A stretch of 64,000 bases of DNA, from positions 620,001 to 684,000 of the forward strand of contig CAVRQR010000009.1 in assembly GCA_963723495.1 (NCBI GenBank). The letters run 5' to 3'. The translations under genes were made by a program, and so were the position numbers. The notes beneath the pieces were generated by a model. It saw nothing but the letters and a program-made list of their open reading frames with translations, did no database searches and was not told where the DNA came from. This document shows, one piece after another, positions 53,043 through 62,103 of the stretch. Numbering within the stretch: the first letter of the stretch is position 1; each line of letters starts with the position of its first letter. Origin of the DNA: Gp6-AA40 sp963723495 (GTDB lineage Bacteria > Acidobacteriota > Vicinamibacteria > Vicinamibacterales > UBA2999).

Positions 53043-54074
53043 TCATGGCCAGGTTCGGACTTGCTGTCGGCGTCGTCGTGGCGGCTGTCGTGGCTGGGAC
53101 AACGGCAGTGTGGATTCGCAGGAGGGCAGCGGCCGGACCGCGAACGCGCAGGCGGCAACGGCTAAGCCTATACGGCTCCCAAGACGCCGTGGGGCGACCC
53201 GGATTTGCAGGGCGGCTGGACCAACGTCAACGAGAACGGCATTCCCTTCGAGCGGCCCGACGCGCTCGCGGGCAAGCAACTCGAGGCGGTGGACGACTCT
53301 GAGCTGGCCGAGCTGGTGAAGTAGCGCGACGAGGCGCGAGTGAAGGGCGCGGCGGCGATCGGCGGACGTGACACCGGCGCCGGTCCAGTGCATTGGTACG
53401 AGCACTACGGCGCCAAGAACAGCCGCGCGTGGATGGTGATCGATCCGCCGGATGGCCGAATCCCGCCGCAGACGCCGGCAGCGGTGGCGCGCATCGGCGG
53501 GCGCGCCGGTGGACGTGGGGCGCGCAGGCGGTGCGCCTGAAGGTGGTCGCGCCGATTCGTGGCTCGATCGCAGCTTCTACGATCGCTGCATCACCCGCGG
53601 ACTTCCCGGATCGATGATGCCGGCGATCTACGGCAACGCCTACGACATCACTCAGGCGCCCGGCATCGTGGCAATCCGCTACGAGATGATCCACGAGACG
53701 CGGATCATTCGCCTGGACTCGAGCGCCGCGAACGGGCCTCCGCTCGCACATGGGTGAGGCACGAGGCCATTTCGAAGGGCGACACGCTCGTGGTCGAGAC
53801 GATCGATTTCGATCCGCGCACGGCATACCGGAACGGCTCGTCGAAGATGAAGCTCACCGAACGATTCAAGCCGGCGGCGGCGAACAAGATCGAATGGTCG
53901 ATGACCGTCGATGATCCCGAGACCTGGACCAGGCCGTGGACGTTCGGGATGACACTGACGGCGGATCCCGAGCAGCCGCTGTTCGAGTACGCCTGTCACG
54001 AGGGCAACTACGCGATGCGCAACATCCTGAGTGCGGCGCGAGCGGAGGAGGCGGCCGGCGCATCGCAGAAGTAG
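53043..54074 (+). pseudogene. Conserved secreted protein of Acidobacteriota type, several frame breaks
   Basis: ATG 53043 (GGAGGGCTC upstream) opens a signal-like helix GLAVGVVVAAVVAGTTAV. Pieces in three frames restore one protein: APKTPWGDPDLQGGWTNVNE and IPFERPDALAGKQLEAVDD (nt about 53175-53300), GPVHWYEHYGAKNSRAWMVI and DPPDGRIPPQTP (53385-53475), SFYDRCITRGLPGSMMPAIY (53570-53630), YDITQAPGIVAIRYEMIHET (53640-53700) and MTVDDPETWTRPWTFGMTLT (53900-53955). It ends CHEGNYAMRNILSAARAEEA. I know this as a common uncharacterised family in Acidobacteriota, often multi-copy, usually after a PKTPWGDPDLQG start. At least four indels would be needed. Confidence 0.65.
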
Positions 54075-54095
54075 CTACGCACCGAGAAGAATCCC

Positions 54096-54165
54096 GTTCG
54101 CACCAACGAATGAGATGAGCTCGCACCGACCAGCGAAGCGAGATTGCACCGACATGCATCACAAG
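54096..54165. repeat. Family D cores, reverse orientation
   Basis: TCGCACCAACGAATGAGATG, CTCGCACCGACCAGCGAAGC and ATTGCACCGACATGC. They lie between two convergent broken genes and are read through by the minus-strand peptidase frame. Confidence 0.7.
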
Positions 54166-54863
54166 CTCGCTAGCGTAAGAGCGCAGCTCCGTGAGCGCAG
54201 TTGCCTGGCGGGTGCGCGCACGCGCCTTGATGGCGGCGATCTCTCTCGGCTTGAAGGCTCCAGTCGCTGGTGCGTGCCGGCGGACCTCCGACTGCGACCA
54301 CACCGGGCGCATCAGCCCATGCGTCGCGTGAGCGCTCGTGGCCATCAGCAGATGCCCGAGCTCGTGGGCGATGGCTCGTCCAAGCAGCTCATGCGGCGGA
54401 ACGCCCGTCCGTTTGGCCATCCAGTCGACGCGGTCGGCATACACCGTTGCGAGCACGCCGGTGCGCGCTCGTGAATCGATCAGCGCCTCGCCCAGCGGCA
54501 GCGCACGGTGGTCGTCGTCGATGGCCTCTCCCGATCGGACGATGCGGAGCGCCAGCTCGCCGGCGGCGAGTGGTGCCCGGCACGGATCGATGCGACGTGA
54601 GTCCGGCGATGGACCCGGGGTGGAAGACCCGCTGCAGGCCCGCCAGACCACCTCGACCGACGCACCGAAACGATCGAGCCGGCGATCTTCAGCGCTGCGT
54701 TGCGTTCATCCGGCACCGCGCCGGTGCCGTCATAGACGCGAACCGTGATTTCGGTCCAGAGCGTTTCGGCCGCGAGAGCGGGCAGCGGAAGAAGTAACGC
54801 GCCGGTAAACGCCAGCGGCAGAAGTAACGCTGCGGTAATCGAGAGAACGTGGCGAGAGGACAT
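54166..54863 (-). pseudogene. Secreted HExxH metallopeptidase-like protein, frame broken
   Basis: ATG 54863 opens a signal peptide (SITAALLLPLAFTGALLLPL, ending PALA) and ETLWTEITVRVYDGTGAVPD. After one or more breaks near 54640-54690 the sequence continues LAAGELALRIVRSGEAIDDD, SRARTGVLATVYADRVDWMA and the zinc motif in RAIAHELGHLLMATSAHAT, then HGLMRPVWSQSEV. HELGH followed by a distal HGLMR segment resembles short secreted zinc proteases that occur near sortase- or CadC-type genes in Acidobacteriota. The end runs into family D repeats. Divergent from the CadC/TPR gene. Confidence 0.6.
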
Positions 54864-55040
54864 GACCGGCTCCCGTGATGCGGGTGAGCGGTGTGCTCAC
54901 GAGGCCCCACTGTGACGTCCGGCGCAGGTGCCTCAATGCATCAGCGGGTGACCCGAGGTGACATGTTGGTGACTTGTCACTGCGACATGGTGAACGATCG
55001 CTTCTCAATCGTCCGCGGGTACGGCATAAGGGAGTCTGCC

Positions 55041-55077
55041 GGTTCCGAGTTCCAGGTCCGGGTTCCAGGTTCAGGCT
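55041..55077. repeat. GGTTCC/GAGTTCC word stutter
   Basis: GGTTCCGAGTTCCAGGTCCG then GGTTCCAGGTTCAGG, iterated six- to seven-base words just upstream of the CadC/TPR gene. Compare 5628-5656. Confidence 0.55.
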
Positions 55078-55083
55078 TGACCT

Positions 55084-56840
55084 ATGGAGCAGCGAGGTTC
55101 TTCGGTTCGCATCATTCGAGCTCGACTGCCGGTCGCGCGAGCTGCGCGAGGGCGCGCGGCGTGTGCGCCTGCAGGACCAGCCGTTCGAGATTCTTCGCCT
55201 CATGCTCGAGCACCCGGGCGAGGTCGTGACGCGGGAAGAGCTGCGGCAGCGTCTGTGGCCGGAGGGCACGTTCGTCGACTTCGAGCACAGCCTGAACGCG
55301 GCCATCAAGCGCCTGCGTGCCGCGCTCGGTGATGATGCCGATCGACCCGCGATTCGTCGAGACCGTGCCGCGGCGCGGCTACCGTTTCATCGCGCCGGTC
55401 CATCGCGACCAGGCGCTGGCGGCGACAGCCGCTGCCGTCGCGCGTCTCGTCGTGCTGCCGTTCAGCAACCTGAGCGACGACAGCGGCCAGGAGTACTTCG
55501 CCGACGGACTCGACCGAGGAGCTGATCGCGCAGCTCGGCCCGCTGTGCCGCGGCAAGGTGGGCGTCATCGCGCGGTGGTCGTCGATGGTCTTCAAAGGCA
55601 GCCTGCAGCGCGCCCGCGAGATCGGCGAAGCGCTGCGCGCGGATTATTTGCTCGAAGGCAGCGTGCGCAAGCGATGGCTCTCGCGTCCGCATCACGGCCC
55701 GCCTCGATTGAAACCGCCAGTGAGGCGGAGCTCTGGTCCAGGACCTACGAACGGACGGCGTGTGATTGGCTGGACGTGCAGGCGGACGTGGCCGGGCTCG
55801 TCGCGCGTTCGCTGATGCAGGAGCTCGTGCCCGGGCGTGCCTCAGGGAAGACGGGCCGACGCGCATCCGGCCGCGTATCAGGCGTACCTGCGAGGCCGTT
55901 ATCACTGGGCCAAGCCGGGCGACAGCGGGTTGGTGGAATCGCTGCTCGCGTTCGAAGAAGCGACGCGCCTGGCGCCCGACTTTGCCGCGGCGCATGGCGG
56001 ACTGGCCCGCGTCAGGCTCGGCAGCGCGGAGTATTACCACGACGGTGCCGCGACAGGCGCTCGTTGCCGCGCGCGAGATCGGCGCTGCGCGCGCTCGAGC
56101 TCGATCCGACCGTGTCCGAAGCGCATGGCTGTACTCGCCGATACGCAAGCGGATGCTCGATCATGGACTGGGCGGCCGCCGAGACCGGCTACCTGCACGG
56201 CGCTCGCGCTCAACCCGAGCAACGAGTGCGCACTGCGCGCTCTCTGGCGTGATGCTGGCCCTTGCGCGCGCGCTGGGAAGAGGCGGCGTCGCACGTCGAT
56301 CGGGCGTGCGAGATCGATCCGTTGTGCCTCATGGCCAATACCATGGCGGCGTGGACGCGCTATGTGGCTGGAGACATCGATCGGGCGATCGAACGCTGTC
56401 AGCACGCGCTCGACCTGTTTCCCGAGTTCCGTCCCGCGCGGCGATTGCTCGGGGCCGCATACCTGGCCGGCGGGGATCGTGCGCGGGCGCGATCGAGCTC
56501 TGGAGTCGGTCCTGGCGATCGATCCGACGGATGCGGTCGCACTGGCCTGGCTGGCGCACGTGCGGGCGGTGGAGCGGGGCACGCGCCGAAGCATGCGAAT
56601 TGATGGTGCGTGCGCGTTGCTCTCCACAAGCCGCGGCTACGTGCCCGCGTTTCATCTCGCGCTCGGCTACGTCGGGCTCGGACGATCACGATCGCGCGTT
56701 CGAGGCGCTGGAGCAGGCCTGGCTCGATCGCGATCCGGCGCTGGCGACGATCACGGTCGAGCCGCGATTCGCTCCGCTGCGAGACGATCCGAGATATCTC
56801 GAGTTGCTCGAGCGGCTGAAGATGCCGATCTCACCCGGGA
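55084..56840 (+). pseudogene. CadC-like winged-helix regulator with TolB-like and TPR regions, many frame breaks
   Basis: The N-terminus is an OmpR/CadC-type DNA-binding domain: EVLRFASFELDCRSRELREG, LRLMLEHPGEVVTREELRQR, LWPEGTFVDFEHSLNAAIKR and PRFVETVPRRGYRFIAPV. Next comes VARLVVLPFSNLSDDSGQEY, the start of a TolB/adenylate-cyclase-linked domain, then IGEALRADYLLEGSVRK, ELWSRTYERTACDWLDVQAD and TPR-like HPAAYQAYLRGRYHWAKPGD and EEATRLAPDFAAAHGGLARV. It ends TVEPRFAPLRDDPRYLELLE. I count at least eight indels between 55100 and 56700. Such regulators are frequent in Acidobacteriota; if the indels are errors, the gene is a normal 580-residue member. Confidence 0.7.
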
Positions 56841-56914
56841 TTCGGGATTCCCGCGTGCAGACGACGGGACTCGCGACTCGAACGCGAAAGCGTGATGCGG
56901 CCAGGCGGAGACCG

Positions 56915-57625
56915 CTACATCGTTGCCAGCGCCGCTCGTCGTCCCTGGTGATACTCCGCCAGTTGTGCGTTTGCCGTCACGATGGTGTCGAGTTCGTCGA
57001 CGATGGCGTTCAGGTCGGAGCCGGCGATCGACGGTGTAGAACTGATCGTCGGCGATGCCGGTGTAGACACGGTTGCCGATGCAGCCGAGGCTCGACGCGA
57101 CGCCTCCGCAGAGCGCCGCGGGAATCGCCATGCACGTCGGCCGGCCGAGCAGCGGCAGCACGTTTTTCGCGGCGCGCGTCGCGGCCTCGTGCAGCAGCAT
57201 CAGCTTCGCCGGTGTGCCGGCAACGAGAACGACGTCGGGGTCAACCGGCGTCTGCGAGAGCGGCGCATAGACGGCGACTGCCGGCGTCTTCGGCAGCCTC
57301 GGCACGCCCGGCACTTCCTCCATCTTGATGTAGCCGATGTTGACCATCAGTCCGAGCGTGCCGGTGAGTTCGGCTTCGCGCTCCGGCGGCAGCGGGATGT
57401 TGTGCGTGTAGCTGCCGACCGGGCAGTTGTAGTGATCCGAGGGGACGGTATAGAAAACCTGCCCGCCCGCCGCGAAGACGCCAGAAGCTGCAACCCGATG
57501 GCTGCGAACCCGGCCAGCTTCGACACTCCGGCTGGCGGGGTGTCGCGGAAGGCGATGGCCACAGGGCGACGGGACAGGCGGAGAACGTCGGTCAACCGTC
57601 GCTCAATCTGTGCGTAATCAGTCAT
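56915..57625 (-). CDS. DUF169 family protein, frame broken
   Basis: ATG 57625 gives MTDYAQIERRLTDVLRLSRR and PVAIAFRDTPPAGVSKLAG, the usual DUF169 entry. After breaks near 57500 and 57355 the protein reads MVNIGYIKMEEVPGVPRLPK, VYAPLSQTPVDPDVVLVAGT, PAKLMLLHEAATRAAKNVLP and PTCMAIPAALCGGVASSLGC. A last break near 57035 restores a C-terminus of the form YHQGRRAALATM with stop at 56915. DUF169 proteins are about 230 residues, contain conserved cysteines (here MAIPAALCGG and SLGCIGNR) and are common in anaerobes and methanogens; function unknown. It starts directly downstream of the pabC-like gene. Confidence 0.75.
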
Positions 57626-58281
57626 GAGCTGAACGATATCAAACTTCGCCTCGACCCATCCCCGTACGCTGTTGATCAACCACAAGCGCGATGCCGATGC
57701 GACATCCGCTTTCGTCAGCACGCGTTCGCGGATCGTGCCCGAGGTCGAGTTGCTCGGCCCGGAACGTGCCAGCCAGCAGCCCGCATCGAGCGGGGGTGTG
57801 TAGCGGACGCCGTCGATCTCGGCCACGACGTTGGCGATCGTGGACTCGGTGACTTCACCACGCGGATTCCACAGCAGCACATCGTCGACATCCGTTCTCG
57901 AAGCGCGGGCGGTCTCGTAGACTGCGCGATGGGTCGTCTTGTGAAGGACGAACGGATCGCGTGGCGTCTACCGGTTCGTTCGCGAAGTCGAGTCGCCAGC
58001 GGCGCGTCTCCTCGCGCGTGCGGCGTGCATTCGATCGCTGGGCTGCCCATCGCTCGAGAGCAGGAGGCGCAGGCGCCAGCAGCCGTCGAGGATGCTCATG
58101 CGGCGACCGCCTTGAGCGCGTCCCGCGCACCGCCGTCTCGTTCCACACGTATCTGAAGAAGCGAGCTCCCTCGCGCCATCCGTGCCATGTGGCGCTCGAG
58201 CCGCTCCACGCGTCCCTGCTCGAGACGCATGGTCTCGAGCAGGGAAAACGGCTCTCCGTGGGGAGGCGGCGCGCTATCCAT
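57626..58281 (-). pseudogene. pabC: Class IV aminotransferase, 4-amino-4-deoxychorismate lyase-like, frame broken
   Basis: PabC releases pyruvate from aminodeoxychorismate to give pABA, the step after PabA/PabB. ATG 58281 opens MDSAPPPHGEPFSLLETMRL and EQGRVERLERHMARMARGSS, the family's characteristic start. After one or more breaks near 58130-57900 come LLWNPRGEVTESTIANVVAE (the TEST..N PLP-contact motif), DGVRYTPPLDAGCWL and ERVLTKADVASASRLWLINS with the NS-VRGW end. At about 215 residues it is somewhat short. The frame then runs straight into the DUF169 start. If repaired it completes a pABA pathway with the genes at 0-5 kb. Confidence 0.65.
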
Positions 58282-58322
58282 ACGCTTCTATTCTGAAGGA
58301 CAATTTAAGCGAGTGACACGAG

Positions 58323-58440
58323 TCAACTCCCGACGCCCAACGGCTGTCGCGTGTCCAACTCCCAATGTCTTGGCATCTGGTCTTTGGCTATCGGAGTTGG
58401 GAAGTTAGGAGTCGGGAGTTGGAAGTTGGGAGTTGAGAGG
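58323..58440. repeat. Fold-back word repeat, family B, upstream of the response regulator
   Basis: CAACTCCCGACGCCCAACGG and CCAACTCCCAATGTCTTGGC oppose GGAGTTGGGAAGTTAGGAGT and CGGGAGTTGGAAGTTGGGAG. It ends 13 bases before the response-regulator ATG, as the copy at 17383 ends 9 bases before tupB. Confidence 0.8.
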
Positions 58441-58452
58441 CTCCTGGGAGCG

Positions 58453-59136
58453 ATGCGAATCCTCGTCGTCGAGGACGAACAGAAGGTGGCCGATGCCCTG
58501 CGCGAAGGCCTCGAAGATGAACGGTATGACGTGGTGGTCGAACGCACCGGCGAAGGGGCGTTCTTTCGCGTCAACACCGAGACGTTCGACGTGGTGCTGC
58601 TGGATCTGACGTTGCCGGGGCGCGACGGCCTCGAGATCCTGCGCGCGCTGCGCCAGCGCCGCATGGAGACGCCGGTGCTCGTCCTGACGGCGCGCGACTC
58701 GCTGGAGGACCGCGTGACCGGCCTCGACGCCGGCGCTGACGACTATCTCGTCAAACCGTTTGCGTTCGCCGAGCTGCTCGCTCGCATCCGCGCGCTCGTC
58801 CGGCGCGGCCGCGTGGCCGATGCGCCGAGGCTGTCGGTGGGCGATCTGGAGATGGACCTGGTCACCCGCAAAGTGCTCCGAAGTGGACGGCCGGTCGATC
58901 TGACCGTGCGCGAGTTCGAGCTGCTCGAATTCCTGATGCGATACCAGGGCCAGGTCGTGTCGCGCGAGACGCTGGCGAGAGACGTCTGGAAGGAGACGGC
59001 GCGGACGACGCCACTCGATAACGTGATCGACGTGCACATCGCGCGTCTGCGCCGGAAGGTGGACCTCGATCACGCGGTGAAGCTGATACACACGGTGCGC
59101 GGCGTTGGGTTCATGCTGCGCGAGGGTGAGCCGTGA
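58453..59136 (+). CDS. OmpR/PhoB-family response regulator
   Basis: A 227-residue two-component regulator. The receiver (residues 1-115) has MRILVVEDEQKVADALREGL with the acidic pair, VVLLDLTLPGRDGLEIL containing the phosphoacceptor aspartate, and LTARDSLEDRVTGLDAGADD then YLVKPF with the conserved lysine. The winged helix (about 130-227) reads LTVREFELLEFLMRYQGQVV, SRETLARDVWKETARTTPLD and VDVHIARLRRKVD-type sequence ending RGVGFMLREG. ATG 58453; the histidine-kinase gene overlaps by four bases (GTGA at 59133). The stimulus is unknown. Confidence 0.93.
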   Translation: MRILVVEDEQKVADALREGLEDERYDVVVERTGEGAFFRVNTETFDVVLLDLTLPGRDGLEILRALRQRRMETPVLVLTARDSLEDRVTGLDAGADDYLVKPFAFAELLARIRALVRRGRVADAPRLSVGDLEMDLVTRKVLRSGRPVDLTVREFELLEFLMRYQGQVVSRETLARDVWKETARTTPLDNVIDVHIARLRRKVDLDHAVKLIHTVRGVGFMLREGEP

Positions 59137-60636
59137 CGGAGACGAGCCGGCCCGGCGCCGCGCCGCTGGTGGCGATCGCACAGCGTGCGCCTGCGGCTGA
59201 CGCTGTGGTACGTCGCCGCGATGATGGTCGGCGCTCGGCGTGTACGTCTTCGGCGTCTACACCTTCGTCAGCCGGAACGTCTCCGAGTCGCTCGACGAAC
59301 GGCTGCGCGCCGACTTCTACTGGGCCGCGGCGACCGTAGACGAGGGGCCCGACGGCCTGATCATGCCGTTCCCGCAAATCGATCTCCTGCTCGAAGAGGA
59401 ATCGCCGTGGGTGCAGGTCTGGAGCGCCGACGGGGCTCAGCTTCTCCTGAGCAACGACGAAGCCAAGCGCCGGCCGATTCCCGAGAGCCAGGCACTCGCG
59501 GCGCAGGGTGAGGACATGATCGTGTCGCTCCCGACCAGCGGCGTCCCGATTCGCGTGCTCAGCCGCCGCAGCTACATCGTGGACCGGCCGGTGACGATTC
59601 AGGTGGCGCGGTCCGAAGCAGCGATGCGGCGGGAGCTTCGCGAGCTGTCGTTGATCCTCATGTTCGGATTGCCCGTGGGCGTGGTCATTGCCGGGCTGGG
59701 TGGCTACACACTGGCGCGCCGCGCGCTGGCGCCGATCGAGCAGATGACGGACCGCGCCCGCACCATCACCGCGGAGCGACTGAGCGATCGGCTCCCGGTG
59801 GCAAACCCGGAGGATGAAATGGGCAGGCTGGCGTCGGTCTTCAACGAAACGCTCGAGCCGGCTCGAAGGGATCCTTCGACCAGATGCGGCATTTCACGAC
59901 CGACGTCTCGCACGAGTTGAGGACGCCACTGACGGCCATTCGCAGCGTCGGCGAGGTCGGGTTGCGAGGCCATCGCAACGGAGGCCTCGTATCGCGGCAT
60001 CATCGGCAGCATGCTGGAGGAGGTCGATCGCCTCTCGCAACTGGTCGATCGCCTGCTCGACGCTCTCGCGTGCCGGAACGCAGCTCGCATCCTTCTCGCT
60101 CGACGCGGTGGATCTGGCCGCGCTGGCCGAGGACGTCGTGTCGCACCTGGGAGTCCTGGCCGAAGAGAAAGGGCAGACGCTGTCGATCGAGAAGACGGTG
60201 TCGCCGCGGGCGCGTGCCGATCGTCTGTTGCTGAGGCAGGCGCTGATCAATCTCGTCGACAACGCGATCAAGTTCACGCCGGCAGCGGGACGGGTCCGGC
60301 TTCGTCTGTCGGAGACCCCGTCGCTGGCCGTCGTCGACGTGATCGACACCGGGCCGGGTGTGCCGGCACGAGGCGCGCGACCACATCTTCGACCGCTTCT
60401 ATCGCAGCGACGGGAACGAAGCCGTCGGGACGGGACTCGGGTTGTCGCTGGCCAGGGGCGGAGTCGAAGCGATCGGGGGACGGCTGACGCTGGAGCAGTC
60501 CGGTCCGGACGGCAGCACTTTCCGCATCACGGTCCCGAAGCAGCCGGGGTCGGCGATTCGGGATTCCTCACCTGAGACTCAGCGGCTTCGGACCGGAGTT
60601 CCGACTACCGAGTCCAGAGTCACTACCGGATCCTGA
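59133..60636 (+). pseudogene. Sensor histidine kinase, about six frame breaks
   Basis: Partner of the regulator above. Joined pieces give RLRLTLWYVAAMMV and GVYVFGVYTFVSRNVSESLD (first membrane helix), a periplasmic loop, LILMFGLPVGVVIAGLGGYT (second helix), a HAMP region EQMTDRARTITAERLSDRLP, the H-box MRHFTTDVSHELRTPLTAIR, the N-box LLRQALINLVDNAIKFTPAA, and the G boxes VDVIDTGPGVP and GTGLGLSLARGGVEAIGGRL. Breaks lie near 59175, 59234, 59860, 59872, 59976, 60067 and 60371; most are repaired by deleting one base. With those repairs the kinase is a complete EnvZ/CusS-like protein, so sequencing error is the likely cause. The tail after VPKQP is word-stutter sequence. Confidence 0.75.
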
Positions 60637-60750
60637 ACAACGAGGCTCGACAGGACGTGCGCCCGAACGGGTACGCCCCGGTTCTTGCCGTTCTGCCCGT
60701 GCTCGGGATGCTCCTCGTCTGGAGATGGAAGAGGCGGGGGACGCACTCGT

Positions 60751-60833
60751 AATGCAGAATGCAGAATTCAGAATGCAGAATGCAGCGGGTCGGCGACGAA
60801 CGCTTTGGGGAATCGCGTTCTGCATTCTGAGTA
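60751..60833. repeat. Family C repeat supplying a lipoprotein start and signal peptide
   Basis: AATGCAGAATGCAGAATTCA and GAATGCAGAATGCAGC (left arm), GCGTTCTGCATTCTGAGTAG (right arm). The left arm carries the ATG at 60773, and the right arm encodes AFCILSS in the hydrophobic core. Confidence 0.75.
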
Positions 60834-61942
60834 GCGCGTTGGTCGCCTCGTGCGGCACGGCTCCCACGCCGATTCAAGTCAGCCAGAATACGACCGGGGC
60901 GTACGAAGCCGCGCTCGCGACCGACGAGGCCGGCTTTGCCGTTGCCTGGTACGACACGCGTGATGGCAATGCCGAAATCTATCTTCGGCTTCTTGATGAC
61001 AAGGGCCGTCCCGCAGGTGTCGAGCGCAGATTGACGGAAAGCCCCGATGCCTCGTACGAACCAAGCATCGAACGTCTCGGTGACACCTTCGTCGTCGCCT
61101 GGTACGAACAGGCAGCGAGTGGCCGGCCGACGGCGATGCTCGGCGCATGGAATCGCGACGGCAATCGAAAGTGGGTCACGACAGTGGCCGATGATGCGAG
61201 AAATCCTGTGATCCGAACCGATGGCAAGACCATCGTGGGCGCCTGGATTCAGGCCGAGGACGATGGGCATGAAGCGGTGTGGGTGGGCGCCTGGGACGAG
61301 AACGGACAGCGGTCGCGGGCGCCGGTTCGCGTGGGTCGGGCCTCGAGGAATACGTGGAACGTCAATCTCGATGTGCGCGGATCGGACGCGTGGGTCGTGT
61401 TCGATGCGGCGACGTCAACCCGGACGAGCGAGTTGTTCATCGGCCGCGTCGGGTCAGCCGGTGTCAGCCTCGAGCGTCTGACGCGCGATGACGGCGCTGC
61501 CTCGAAGTATCCGGATCTGACGATGGACGGCGAGGGGCGAGTGGCGCTGACGTGGTACGACATGCGCGACGGCAACGACGAGGTCTATCTCTATGTTGGT
61601 CGGGCTGCCGATCTGCGCGGAGAGATCGACGATCGCGCGCGTCGTATCACGACGACGGAAGGGGAGTCGGTCGGGGCCTACGTCACCTGGAGCGACGGAC
61701 GCGTGGGGCTTGCGTGGTCCGACAAGACGCCGGGCGCGCATGAGATCTACTTCCAGTCATTCGATGGTGACGGAATGCCGCTGGAGTCCGTCAGGCGTCT
61801 CACGCAATCCGGCGCGTGGTCGCTCGTCCCGGTAATTCGCCCATGGCGCAAAGGATTCGCGCTGGCGTGGACCGAATACACGCCGGCTTCCGGGGAGATG
61901 CACGACGGCACCGGTCAAGTGGCCTTCACGGTGGTCGACTAA
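60773..61942 (+). CDS. Lipoprotein with BNR/sialidase-like beta-propeller repeats
   Basis: From ATG 60773 the leader is MQNAAGRRRTLWGIAFCILS then SALVASC, with a lipobox ending at Cys. The mature part contains repeated propeller-type blades: FAVAWYDTRDGNAEIYLRLL, TFVVAWYEQAASGRPTAMLG, TIVGAWIQAEDDGHEAVWVG, VALTWYDMRDGNDEVYLYVG, GRVGLAWSDKTPGAHEIYFQ and FALAWTEYTPASGEM. These WxD-type repeats resemble BNR/Asp-box proteins. About 390 residues, surface-exposed and of unknown ligand. Upstream ATGs at 60725 and 60752 are in the same frame. A family C repeat overlaps the start. Confidence 0.8.
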   Translation: MQNAAGRRRTLWGIAFCILSSALVASCGTAPTPIQVSQNTTGAYEAALATDEAGFAVAWYDTRDGNAEIYLRLLDDKGRPAGVERRLTESPDASYEPSIERLGDTFVVAWYEQAASGRPTAMLGAWNRDGNRKWVTTVADDARNPVIRTDGKTIVGAWIQAEDDGHEAVWVGAWDENGQRSRAPVRVGRASRNTWNVNLDVRGSDAWVVFDAATSTRTSELFIGRVGSAGVSLERLTRDDGAASKYPDLTMDGEGRVALTWYDMRDGNDEVYLYVGRAADLRGEIDDRARRITTTEGESVGAYVTWSDGRVGLAWSDKTPGAHEIYFQSFDGDGMPLESVRRLTQSGAWSLVPVIRPWRKGFALAWTEYTPASGEMHDGTGQVAFTVVD

Positions 61943-62103
61943 CGCGATTCTGAATTTGCCGTCAGGCACACAATCGCGCTTGTGAGATGTCCGGCGACTT
62001 CGCGAGCCTGAAGAAGAATTCAGGAACTCTTCAGGTGAGTCCATGGTGCGCCCAAGTTCTAATGCCCACCCAGCCACTCGCGAGCGGTCCAATGGGAGGT
62101 TCA
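61943..62103. other. Leader of the BtuB-like receptor, small hairpin only
   Basis: Contains GCCTGAAGAAGAATTCAGGA and ACTCTTCAGGTGAG, which can form a short CTGAAGA/TCTTCAG stem (about 62010-62037). I see no conserved riboswitch core and no -35/-10 pair that I trust. Confidence 0.4.

Noticed and set aside
61943..62103. Possible cobalamin riboswitch before the BtuB-like receptor
   Set aside because: An AGCCACTC string is present, but the GCTGTCCCCGCAACTG-type core and the B12 box are missing.
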